NCBI GenBank assembly: GCA_003241785.1
Contig: QFPW01000006.1
Span: forward strand, 62,001 to 126,000
Direction of reading: 5' to 3'
DNA: 64,000 nucleotides
From: Rhodovulum sulfidophilum
GTDB lineage: Bacteria > Pseudomonadota > Alphaproteobacteria > Rhodobacterales > Rhodobacteraceae
Made by a program: the position numbers and the translations under genes. Every line of letters begins with the position of its first letter. Position 1 is the stretch's first letter. Positions 53,526 through 60,953 of the stretch are shown piece by piece. The notes beneath the pieces are model-generated. The model saw only the letters and a program-made list of their open reading frames with translations. It was not told where the DNA came from and ran no database searches.

Positions 53526-53677
53526 TCGTATTCCTCCACCGCCTCGAGCTTGATGCGGTAGAGCTTGCCGATTCGGAAAGCTGTGAGCGCGCCTCGCTCG
53601 ATTTCGGCGCGCACCGTGTTCGCTGATACGCCCCAGCGGGTCGCGAGGTCCGAGGGGCGGAAGACGCTTTGGCTCAA
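53396..53677 (-). CDS. Excisionase-like HTH protein overlapping int
   Basis: 93 residues from TTG at 53677 (AGGAGG five bases upstream). HTH_17/excisionase domain: FRPSDLATRWGVSANTVRAE and IERGALTAFRIGKLYRIKLE. Its last 43 codons overlap the integrase start in another frame. The ATG at 53746 is excluded because it lies upstream of the promoter -10 element at 53733-53738. It probably controls excision direction. Confidence 0.75.
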   Translation of the reverse strand: MSQSVFRPSDLATRWGVSANTVRAEIERGALTAFRIGKLYRIKLEAVEEYECRISRSDDCAEASAFPGPNPDAVAVISFRHARERKPRPKPSM

Positions 53678-53732
53678 TGCTGCCTCCTGGGCGCCGCACG
53701 GGTTTCGACCTCCCCCGATGCAGGAGGCTGCC

Positions 53733-53786
53733 ATTATAATGCGCAAAATGCGTACTTACAAGACCTATAATACGCACAATGCATAT
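53733..53786 (-). promoter_or_regulatory. xis-int promoter with two repressor operators
   Basis: On the minus strand TTGTAA (53756-53761) and TATAAT (53733-53738) are 17 bp apart. The spacer is exactly an operator-like sequence (53739-53755). A second operator lies upstream at 53770-53786 (ATACGCACAATGCATAT), 31 bp from the first, three helical turns. Both resemble the palindrome at 54218-54236. Repressor binding would block transcription of xis-int. Confidence 0.75.
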
Positions 53787-53895
53787 CAATCGGCGATCGC
53801 GGCGACGCCGTGATGCACGAATCGGGGCGCGCCGATTCGAATAGCCGCGCCTCAAGCCGGCGCAGCCTCGGAAGTCCGCCGGAGCCTGGCGGGGC

Positions 53896-54159
53896 CTACA
53901 GCTCTTTCGCGATCTTGTGGGGGAGGGCGGCCTTGTTGCCGAAGAAAACGAAGTCCATCGAGATCCCATAGGTCCTGTAGAGCGCCTTTGCCCCGTCCCG
54001 GGTGATCTCGCGCTCCCCGTTTTCCCAGGGGCCATAGGTCTGCGGGCCGATGCCAGCCTTCGCCGCGAACTCCTTCTTCTCGGGGTAGCCGAGGATCTTC
54101 CGAACCGCCTCGAGGCGCCGGCCGATCGCGACGGGGTCGTCTCTCATCTCTTCCAACAT
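53896..54159 (-). CDS. Phage repressor-like HTH protein
   Basis: 87 residues. HTH region AIGRRLEAVRKILGYPEKKE followed by FAAKAGIGPQTYGPWENGER is a Cro/C1-type fold, with the C-terminus SMDFVFFGNKAALPHKIAK. Start uncertain: ATG 54159 is used; 54195 would add 12 residues and 54147 remove four. It is small, lacking a LexA-like cleavage domain, so induction must differ from lambda CI. Divergent from the Cro-like gene. Confidence 0.75.
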   Translation of the reverse strand: MLEEMRDDPVAIGRRLEAVRKILGYPEKKEFAAKAGIGPQTYGPWENGEREITRDGAKALYRTYGISMDFVFFGNKAALPHKIAKEL

Positions 54160-54217
54160 GCCAGGCAGAGTACGCACCACGGAAATCTTCGGCATTGAGC
54201 AAATTGCGCTTTCCAAT

Positions 54218-54236
54218 GATACGCACAGCGCGTATC
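54218..54236. promoter_or_regulatory. Repressor operator in the repressor/Cro divergent region
   Basis: GATACGC-ACAGC-GCGTATC is a perfect inverted repeat. On the minus strand TATCAT (54216-54221) could be the -10 element for the repressor; on the plus strand the operator overlaps a possible -10. Related sites occur at 53739 and 53770. Confidence 0.75.
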
Positions 54237-54246
54237 TTGACGCATC

Positions 54247-54483
54247 ATGACCACAGTCTCTGACCTCTTCGCCGCCCTCAAGAGGGACCGGATCACGGCC
54301 GAAACCGGCATTGGGCCCCAGGTGCTGTCGCGGGCCGCGGTCGACAACATCATGCCCTCCGGCTGGTACCCCGCTATCCGTGACCTCTGTGCCCACGACG
54401 GGCTCGACTGTCCGGAGCACCTTTTCCGGTGGACGCCGACGAAGCCCGCCGCCGACGGCGCCGCCTCGGAGGTCGTCGCGTGA
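54247..54483 (+). CDS. Cro-like small phage protein
   Basis: 78 residues: MTTVSDLFAALKRDRITAET, then GIGPQVLSRAAVDNIMPSGW. The central helix-turn-helix-like pattern and placement opposite the repressor suggest a Cro-type DNA-binding protein. Ends DCPEHLFRW plus a tail. No clear ribosome site. Confidence 0.6.
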   Translation: MTTVSDLFAALKRDRITAETGIGPQVLSRAAVDNIMPSGWYPAIRDLCAHDGLDCPEHLFRWTPTKPAADGAASEVVA

Positions 54484-54611
54484 CCGGTATCCCGCATGGT
54501 AAGGGCGGCGCCCTCGCGAGCGCCGCCCCCTTCGTCCCCGATCGCTACCCCTCATTTTCCACCATCGAGGGCGAACTCACTCAGCACTGCACCCGAACAA
54601 GTCCAGTGTAG
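54480..54611 (+). CDS. Possible 43-residue phage ORF
   Basis: GTG at 54480 overlaps the Cro-like stop (GTGA), the arrangement seen repeatedly downstream. The product has no recognisable feature. Coding status is weak. Confidence 0.3.
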   Translation: MTGIPHGKGGALASAAPFVPDRYPSFSTIEGELTQHCTRTSPV

Positions 54612-54621
54612 AGGGTCCTCG

Positions 54622-54891
54622 ATGACAAGTCCGTCCGGTTTTCACATCCGAACGATTCTGAACGGCCAAGTAAGCCGAAAAGTAGTTGCACGTATGATCT
54701 GGGCCGCATTTCCCGGCCCTTCCGAAAACGAGGTTTCCGAACGCGCTTCGCTCGTCCTTGGACTGAGCGATCGCCATATCCGGCGGCTCCTCCGCTGTGA
54801 GCACGATGTGAACGGAGCCGTCGTGCTCGCGCTCATCGCGCTCGTCGGCATGGAGGCCGCGTTCTCGATAATGGGGAGGGAAGCCAGGTGA
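54622..54891 (+). CDS. Phage hypothetical protein, HTH-like
   Basis: 89 residues. GAGGG lies seven bases before the ATG. The segment RASLVLGLSDRHIRRLLRCE looks like a helix-turn-helix, so DNA binding is possible. Overlaps the next gene (TGATG). Confidence 0.55.
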   Translation: MTSPSGFHIRTILNGQVSRKVVARMIWAAFPGPSENEVSERASLVLGLSDRHIRRLLRCEHDVNGAVVLALIALVGMEAAFSIMGREAR

Positions 54892-55055
54892 TGCTCCTAC
54901 GCATCTGGCTGCACGCAGCGGCCCGACTGAACGAGCGGAGGGCCCGACGGGCCCTCCTGCGCAGCGCGCAGCTGTTTCGGCTCTACGTCGACCGGTCCGC
55001 GCGCTCGGACAAATACGTCCGCCGGCTTCGTCGACTTCGGGAGGCGCGCCGATGA
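54891..55055 (+). CDS. Small Arg-rich phage protein
   Basis: 54 residues, about one third Arg/Lys (MLLRIWLHAAARLNERRARR start). ATG overlaps the previous stop and its TGA overlaps the next ATG, so three genes in a row are translationally coupled. Possible nucleic-acid binder; no family known. Confidence 0.5.
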   Translation: MLLRIWLHAAARLNERRARRALLRSAQLFRLYVDRSARSDKYVRRLRRLREARR

Positions 55056-55369
55056 CGATCGACGACGACGGCTCAGAAGCTCAGGATCCAGGCTTTCGGC
55101 ACATCGGCGAGATTATCGCGGCCCAGAAGGCCAAGATCGAGCAGGCGCTCGTCGCGTGCGACGAGCCCGCCGCGGCCGAGGCGCACGAGGATCTGATCCG
55201 CGCCGAGCATGAGCAGCGCGTGATCGAGACTGTGCGGAGGTGCGCAGCGAAAGTAGCCCGCCTCCAGAATTCCGGAAATGGATATAAAACAACGGAGTTG
55301 AGCGCGCCAACGCTCATCCTCGGTCTCATCAGACCGCTGTCGAAAAGGGACAAGCGCAATGACTGTTGA
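55052..55369 (+). CDS. Phage hypothetical protein
   Basis: 105 residues, with a central charged helical region (KIEQALVACDEPAAAEAHED). The 3' part has lower GC than the host. Not recognised. Confidence 0.5.
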   Translation: MTIDDDGSEAQDPGFRHIGEIIAAQKAKIEQALVACDEPAAAEAHEDLIRAEHEQRVIETVRRCAAKVARLQNSGNGYKTTELSAPTLILGLIRPLSKRDKRNDC

Positions 55370-55952
55370 CCCCAGTAACGCAGCTCCACGACATTTTTCA
55401 ATATCACCCGAGACCATGACCCGTATCGTGATGGAGCGGTGCGACGACCTCAGCATGGCGCTCAATGTCTACACGGCCCTTTCTCAGGAGAGGGGAGGTG
55501 TCGATCTCGTTTTGGCGATTGACGGCAGCGAGCGGGCAAAACTGCCGCACCGCGCGTCGATGCCGAAGAATTGGTTCGGCTGCTTTCACACGATGATCGG
55601 CCTCTGCGACGGCGACACAAGCCTCTTGGATAATGTGACCGACTTGTTCTCGGGGATACCGATAGATGGCTGGCAACCGAGCTTGGAGGCCATGCTGTGC
55701 GCCGCTGAGGACTACGTGATGATCTTCGACGCCTTTCCCATTTCTGACATGCATCAGGACGCGCCGCCGGAAGAGGAAAATCCGCTCTATCTCGTCAACT
55801 ACGCTTTGATGGTGGCGAAGTCTGGCGGCCTATCTTCGCGTGACCTCGATGCTCTGGCGTGCGGACCCGGTGTCGTCACCCTCGATGACCTCTGCTCCGC
55901 GATCGAGGCGGAAGTCCGGTCCCGTCGCGGCATTACAGCGGTGGCGCAATGA
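55359..55952 (+). CDS. Phage hypothetical acidic protein
   Basis: 197 residues, acidic, no recognised domain. Base composition is clearly less GC-rich than the chromosome, suggesting a recent acquisition. It lies between early genes and the replication module, a usual position for accessory or anti-host genes, but nothing in the sequence proves that. Confidence 0.55.
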   Translation: MTVDPSNAAPRHFSISPETMTRIVMERCDDLSMALNVYTALSQERGGVDLVLAIDGSERAKLPHRASMPKNWFGCFHTMIGLCDGDTSLLDNVTDLFSGIPIDGWQPSLEAMLCAAEDYVMIFDAFPISDMHQDAPPEEENPLYLVNYALMVAKSGGLSSRDLDALACGPGVVTLDDLCSAIEAEVRSRRGITAVAQ

Positions 55953-56836
55953 GTGGGTTTCCCTCCCTTCCACTGTTCGTCCGCGAGTACCTGGTGGACA
56001 CCGTCGATCTGTCTCTTGAGCAGTCCGGGGCCTACCTGCATTTACTCATGCACGCTTGGGTGAAGGGCGGCTCACTGCCAGATGACGAGCGCAAGCTTGC
56101 CTCCATGGCGAGGGTTTCGGTGAAGAAATGGCGCGGCATCTGGCCGGCCATCAGCCACTACTGGCGAGCCGAGGACGGGGTGCTGACCAACAAGCGTCTG
56201 TCCCAAGAGCTGCAATACGTGACCGAGGTTTCTGAAAAACGTCGCGCCGCCGGGGCGCGCGGTGGGCGCGCTCGATCCGAGAGAAAACAACAGGTTACCG
56301 AAAGCCCGGCTTCCAATTTGCAGAAGCCGGGCGAAAGCACCCAAACCAATACCAATACACCTTCGGTAGCTAAAGCTACCGGCGCCGATGGCGCCGCTGT
56401 GAGTTACCACGAGGCGATCTGGCAAAATGGCGTCGCCTACCTCAAGCGCAATGGCGTGTCCGACAGGAGCGCCCGCAGCCTGCTCGGTAAGCTGAAAGGC
56501 GTCCACGGAGATGAGGCGGTTTACCTCGCGCTCGCAGCGGCGGCCAAGGCGGGATCGCCCGACCCGGCCGCGTACATCGTCGCGGCTCTAAAGCCGAAGC
56601 TGACAGCCGTTGAGCAGAAAGCCGATCAGTGGGGGATCCCGGATGCGCAGCCTGTCCGAGTTGAGCCACGACCTGCGAATATCGACGCCGTCTCGACCAC
56701 AAGAGCGGCAGATCTGTCCCGAGTGCAGCCACCTGAGGCGGAAGAAGACGGATACCTGCCTCTCGGTGACGATGACGTCGGATGGTCTGGTCGTGTTCTG
56801 CCACCACTGCGGCTGGTCGGCGGGAGCGAGCTATGA
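55949..56836 (+). CDS. DUF1376 domain phage replication protein
   Basis: 295 residues as an open frame. FVREYLVDTVDLSLEQSGAY and LHLLMHAWVKGGSLPDDERK define DUF1376, found in phage replication modules and thought to act as an initiator or helicase loader. The last ~65 codons overlap the zinc-ribbon frame and show weaker codon bias, so the true functional end may be near 56640. Confidence 0.75.
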   Translation: MSGFPSLPLFVREYLVDTVDLSLEQSGAYLHLLMHAWVKGGSLPDDERKLASMARVSVKKWRGIWPAISHYWRAEDGVLTNKRLSQELQYVTEVSEKRRAAGARGGRARSERKQQVTESPASNLQKPGESTQTNTNTPSVAKATGADGAAVSYHEAIWQNGVAYLKRNGVSDRSARSLLGKLKGVHGDEAVYLALAAAAKAGSPDPAAYIVAALKPKLTAVEQKADQWGIPDAQPVRVEPRPANIDAVSTTRAADLSRVQPPEAEEDGYLPLGDDDVGWSGRVLPPLRLVGGSEL

Positions 56837-57002
56837 GCTACCTCGAGGAAACCAGGGGCTTGGACGAGCTGATGGCCGAGCGCTATGGCGTGGAAGTTCG
56901 GCCGCTCAGGAATGGCGGGGACGGCGTGACGATCGCCTACCGGCGCAACGGAGAGATATACGGGCACAAGATCCGGCCTCTCAATCCTGGCGACGGTCCT
57001 AG
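56643..57002 (+). CDS. Phage primase zinc-ribbon domain in separate frame
   Basis: 119 codons; only the first ~63 look coding. C25-x2-C28 (CPECSHLRRKKTD) and C53-x2-C56 (FCHHCGW) form the zinc ribbon typical of T7 gp4-like primase-helicases. High third-position GC in this frame up to 56833 shows it is real. GTGGGGGA precedes the ATG. The coding signal then passes to the +1 frame of the helicase gene. Confidence 0.65.
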   Translation: MRSLSELSHDLRISTPSRPQERQICPECSHLRRKKTDTCLSVTMTSDGLVVFCHHCGWSAGASYELPRGNQGLGRADGRALWRGSSAAQEWRGRRDDRLPAQRRDIRAQDPASQSWRRS

Positions 57003-58263
57003 GTTCTTCTTCCACCCGAAGGGCGCGGCCCGCGACCTCTGGAACGTCGATTGCCTCTCGGACACGACGCTGAGCGATCAGCCCGTGATCATCACCGAGG
57101 GCGAGCTCGACGCGCTGTCCTGCTGCGCCGCCGGCTTCCCGCGCGCCGTGTCGATCCCCGATGGCTGGACGCTGAACTACCGGGGCGGCGACGGGCCGAA
57201 GTCCAAGCCGATCCTCGACAACCTCGACCGCCTGCGGAAGAGCCCGTTCGTGATCATCGCGGGCGATGGGGACGAGACCGGCGGCAGCTTCGTCCGCGCC
57301 GTCCGCAACATGCTCGACGGCCACCCGTGCAAGTTCATCGACTACCCCGAGGGCTGCAAGGACGCGAACGACATCCTGAAAAAGCACGGCAGCAGCGAGC
57401 TGGCGCGCGTGCTGAACGCGGCGCGATGGTGCGATCCTGTCGGCGGTCTGATCACCGGCATTCTCGACCTCCCACCGGAGCCGCCGATGCAGATCTTCCG
57501 GCCCGGCTATGAGCCCTTCGATCGGGTGATCCTGTTCCACGCCGGCTTTCCGACGGTCGTGACCGGCATCCCGTCGCATGGCAAGTCCACCTTCGCGACC
57601 TGCGCCCTTCACCACACGGTGCGAACGAACGACATCCGCGTCGGCGTGGGCATGTTCGAAACCCCGACCTCGATCCTGGTCGACCACCTGTCCCGTCTGA
57701 ACACCGGCCAGCCTTGGGCCTACCTTCCGAAGCTCGAGAAGGACGCGCTTGCCGCGAGCCTCCACCGCGACTGGCGGATCTTGCACAAGGTCGACGCTGA
57801 CGAGCGCCAGCACGACATGGGCTGGCTGCGCGAGATGATGCACGCCGCCGCCGTCCGCGAGGGCTGCAGGATCATCATGCTGGACCCCTGGAACGAGATC
57901 GAGCACGTCCCCGAGAAGGGCGAGAGCATGACGAGCTACCTGAACGTCGCGCTCGCCCGCATCCGGCAGTGGGCGGAGCGCTACGACTGCGCCGTCTGCA
58001 TCGTGGCGCACCCAACGAAGATGCAGGCGCAGGCCGGCGCGAAGCCGAGCCCGCCTCTCGGCTACGACATCTCCGACAGCGCGGCATGGTTCAACAAGGC
58101 GGCGATCGGCGTGACCGTTCACCAGGTCGACGGCGACGATCCGCATGTCTCGGTCATCAACTGGAAGTCCAAGTTCCAGCAGCAGTACGGCTTCGGCAAG
58201 GGGCGGATCAAACTCGACTTCGACCCGCGCGCGATGACCTACCGCGGGAGAATTGCCGCATGA
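56833..58263 (+). CDS. Phage TOPRIM/DnaB-like primase-helicase
   Basis: 476 residues. TOPRIM primase fold with TEGELDA (88-94) and GDGDE (144-148), then a RecA-type helicase core with Walker A GIPSHGKS (245-252) and LDPWNE as Walker B region. Comparable with T7 gp4 lacking its zinc domain, which is encoded in the overlapping frame just upstream. GGGAG precedes the ATG. Confidence 0.85.
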   Translation: MSYLEETRGLDELMAERYGVEVRPLRNGGDGVTIAYRRNGEIYGHKIRPLNPGDGPRFFFHPKGAARDLWNVDCLSDTTLSDQPVIITEGELDALSCCAAGFPRAVSIPDGWTLNYRGGDGPKSKPILDNLDRLRKSPFVIIAGDGDETGGSFVRAVRNMLDGHPCKFIDYPEGCKDANDILKKHGSSELARVLNAARWCDPVGGLITGILDLPPEPPMQIFRPGYEPFDRVILFHAGFPTVVTGIPSHGKSTFATCALHHTVRTNDIRVGVGMFETPTSILVDHLSRLNTGQPWAYLPKLEKDALAASLHRDWRILHKVDADERQHDMGWLREMMHAAAVREGCRIIMLDPWNEIEHVPEKGESMTSYLNVALARIRQWAERYDCAVCIVAHPTKMQAQAGAKPSPPLGYDISDSAAWFNKAAIGVTVHQVDGDDPHVSVINWKSKFQQQYGFGKGRIKLDFDPRAMTYRGRIAA

Positions 58264-58931
58264 TCCACCAGCCCATCCCCAAGCCCCGCGCCGGCGTCAA
58301 ATCGATCTCCGTCGAGGCCCTGCTCAACTGGGCCTTCGGCGCCCAGCAGGTCAGCCTCGAGACCAAGCTCGAGGTTGGCCCGCCTTCGTTCGGCACCGAG
58401 TGGGTGATCTACCAGCGTGGCGCCGTGGTCGGGACCGCCATCGACGGGGGTAGGGGGTATCTGCCCGACCCGGTGCACGAGGACGCCGAGGTCGTCGCCG
58501 CGGTCGTGAAAGGCGCGCTCCACTGGCAGGTGGCGTGCTGGGTCGCCGATTTGGCGCGCGGCGGGATGCGGCCGGACTGGTTGCCTGGCGCCGTGCCGCG
58601 CTGCGTGCCGCGCGAGATGCACACGAACCGCCACGGCACGCTAGCCAAGAGCGAGCCGGCCGCTCTCGCCAAATGGCCCGACAGCTGGGGCAGCACAGTA
58701 CGCACGCGGGGCAAGGGCGGCCGCTGGGTCTATCACGAGGTCCGCGTCTGCCCGGTCCGGTACGAGCCAACGCAGGCCTGGATCAACCACCAGCGCGAGG
58801 CCTATCGCACATGGTGGTCCGCGCTCCACCAGATCCGCGAGCACCTGATCCTCGGCAATGTGCTCCGGGACCACGCGGTCACGCTCGAAATGCCGCCGCA
58901 TGAGCCGTGGAAGCCGCTTGCAAAATCCTAG
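58260..58931 (+). CDS. Phage hypothetical protein
   Basis: 223 residues, start overlaps the helicase stop (ATGA). Has a conserved-looking C-terminal half (TQAWINHQREAYRTWWSALH) but no family I can name. Position before the terminase suggests a late-regulator or replication accessory role, unproven. Confidence 0.65.
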   Translation: MIHQPIPKPRAGVKSISVEALLNWAFGAQQVSLETKLEVGPPSFGTEWVIYQRGAVVGTAIDGGRGYLPDPVHEDAEVVAAVVKGALHWQVACWVADLARGGMRPDWLPGAVPRCVPREMHTNRHGTLAKSEPAALAKWPDSWGSTVRTRGKGGRWVYHEVRVCPVRYEPTQAWINHQREAYRTWWSALHQIREHLILGNVLRDHAVTLEMPPHEPWKPLAKS

Positions 58932-58936
58932 CCCTC

Positions 58937-58959
58937 TTGACATATTCGTCCGGACGAAT
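58937..58959. promoter_or_regulatory. TTGACA followed by 16-bp palindrome ahead of terminase genes
   Basis: TTGACA at 58937-58942 and the perfect palindrome ATTCGTCC/GGACGAAT at 58944-58959. The expected -10 region is weak. Likely a regulated promoter for the late structural genes. Confidence 0.5.
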
Positions 58960-59011
58960 TGCGCCCGGAGCACAGATGCTCGCGGGCGCTTCGCGTTTCA
59001 GGAGACCGCGC

Positions 59012-59500
59012 ATGGCTGAGGAGGCCCGCGACGAGAAGGGCCTGACCCCCAAGCAGGAAGCCTTCGCGCTCGCCTATTTCGAGACCGGAAGCGCGGCCGA
59101 GGCCTACCGCCGCGCCTACAACGTCGGCACGGACGCCCGGGATTCCTGGATCTACGTCGAGGCCTGCCAGCTCCTCGACCACCCTAAGATCGCCCCTAGG
59201 ATCGAGGAACTCCGCAAGCAGGCGGAGAAGCTGTCGATATTCACCCGCCAGAAGGCGCTCGAGGAATTCGAGGAGGCTCGCGCGCTGGCGCTGAAGACGG
59301 GCTCGGCCGCGGCCATGGTTAGCGCCACCGCCGGCAAGGTGAAGCTCTTCGGCCTCGACGCGCCGGCTCGGATCAGAGCGGAGGTGACGGGGAAGGACGG
59401 CGGGCCCATCGAGAGCAAGACGGAACCCCGCGAGCTGTCGGCGGCCGAGCTCGCGGAGGAGCTTAAGCGACGTGGGCTCCCCTCGGACCTTCTCGACTGA
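59012..59500 (+). CDS. Terminase small subunit
   Basis: 162 residues. LTPKQEAFALAYFETGSAAE and AYRRAYNVGTDARDSW are the Terminase_2 N-terminal HTH. It recognises packaging sites on phage DNA. AGGAG upstream of ATG; it overlaps the large subunit by 29 bases. Confidence 0.85.
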   Translation: MAEEARDEKGLTPKQEAFALAYFETGSAAEAYRRAYNVGTDARDSWIYVEACQLLDHPKIAPRIEELRKQAEKLSIFTRQKALEEFEEARALALKTGSAAAMVSATAGKVKLFGLDAPARIRAEVTGKDGGPIESKTEPRELSAAELAEELKRRGLPSDLLD

Positions 59501-60953
59501 CGACGCCGACCTAATCGAGCGGTTCTGCATCGCGAAGGCCCGGGAGGAATTCTGGGCCTTCCGGCGGTACATGAACCCGAAGATGAAGGTCGGCTGGTGG
59601 CAGCGCGAGGTGGCGCGCGAGCTTCAGGCGTTCGCCGAAAAGTTCTTCGCGGGGCTCCGGCCGGCTCTCGCGATCCAGGCGCCGCCGCAGCACGGCAAGA
59701 GCTACCAGATCCTCGATTTCCTCGCCTGGTTGCTCGGCCGGCACTCGGTCTACCCCGAGACCTGCGGGGTGCTGGCGCAGCACGAGGGCCTGCGCGAGGT
59801 CTATGCCTCGTTCTCGGATCGACTGGGCGTCCGCGCGAACCTTCGGCTGCAGCGGATCTTCCGGAGCGAGCGGTTTCAGAAGATCTTCCCGGGCTTCCGC
59901 CTGCCGGGGCGCAGCGATCCGGAACTCTGCAACCGCGACATCATCGAGATCCCGGGGACCGAGGGGTACTTCCGCAACACCACCGTCGCGGGCTCGATCA
60001 CCGGCGAAGGCCTCGACCTCGGCGTGGTCGACGACCCGATCAAGGGCCGGAAGGACGCGAGCTCGCCCACGATCCGGGATACGGCCTGGAATTGGTTCAC
60101 CGACGACCTGTTCACGCGCTTCTCGGACTTCGGGGCCTTCCTGATGATCCTGACGCGGTGGCACGTCGACGACCCTCTGGGCCGGCTGATCGAGGCCAAG
60201 GAGCGAGGCGAATATCCTGAGCTCACGGTGCTGCGCTACCCGGCGGTCGCCGAGGAGGATGAGCCACATCGGCAGAGGGGCGAGGCCCTCTTTCCCGAGC
60301 ACAAGAGCCTCGAGTTCCTCCTGCGCCGCAAAGCGCTCATGCTCGAAAGCTCGTGGGAGAGCCTCTACCAGCAGGCGCCGTTCGTGGCGTCGGGCGACAT
60401 GTTCCCGATCGAGCGCTTCACGATTATCGACGTCATGCCGCCGCGGTCGGAGATCACCGCCTCGGTGCGCTACTGGGACAAGGCTGGCACGAAGGACGGC
60501 GAGGGCGCCGAGACGTCGGGCACGCTGATGCACCGTCTCCGGGATGGCACATTCGTGATCGAGCACGTCGCGCATGGGCGCTGGGGCGCGCTGGAGCGCG
60601 AGCAAAAGATCAAGGCCTGGACCGAGGCTGACGGCTTCCTCACCCGGGTCTTCGTCGAGCAGGAGCCCGGCTCCGGCGGCAAGGAAAGCGCCGAGCGCAC
60701 GATCATCAACCTAGCCGGCTTCATCGTCGCGGCCGACCGGCCGACCGGCGACAAGGCGGTGCGCGCCGAGCCCTACGCCGCTCAGGTGCAGGCCGGCGCC
60801 GTCAAGCTGCTCAGGGGGGACTGGAACCGGCCCTTCCTCGAGGAGCACGAGCAGTTTCCGAACGGGAAGCTGAAAGACATGGTGGATTCGTCCAGCGGCG
60901 CCTTCGTGAAGGTGGTGGGCGACGCCTACGACCTGGAGGCGCTGGCATCGTGA
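59472..60953 (+). CDS. Terminase large subunit
   Basis: 493 residues from GTG. ATPase Walker A PPQHGKS (71-77), Walker B LGVVDDPIKG, and a C-terminal nuclease domain with RYWDKAG and VEQEPGSGGKE. It packages DNA into the prohead. Overlaps the portal gene start by four bases. Confidence 0.93.
   Translation: MGSPRTFSTDDADLIERFCIAKAREEFWAFRRYMNPKMKVGWWQREVARELQAFAEKFFAGLRPALAIQAPPQHGKSYQILDFLAWLLGRHSVYPETCGVLAQHEGLREVYASFSDRLGVRANLRLQRIFRSERFQKIFPGFRLPGRSDPELCNRDIIEIPGTEGYFRNTTVAGSITGEGLDLGVVDDPIKGRKDASSPTIRDTAWNWFTDDLFTRFSDFGAFLMILTRWHVDDPLGRLIEAKERGEYPELTVLRYPAVAEEDEPHRQRGEALFPEHKSLEFLLRRKALMLESSWESLYQQAPFVASGDMFPIERFTIIDVMPPRSEITASVRYWDKAGTKDGEGAETSGTLMHRLRDGTFVIEHVAHGRWGALEREQKIKAWTEADGFLTRVFVEQEPGSGGKESAERTIINLAGFIVAADRPTGDKAVRAEPYAAQVQAGAVKLLRGDWNRPFLEEHEQFPNGKLKDMVDSSSGAFVKVVGDAYDLEALAS

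Noticed and set aside
53678..53746. Longer excisionase start at ATG 53746
   Set aside because: The -10 element TATAAT at 53733-53738 (minus) lies downstream of it, so it would not be in the transcript; the TTG at 53677 has AGGAGG.
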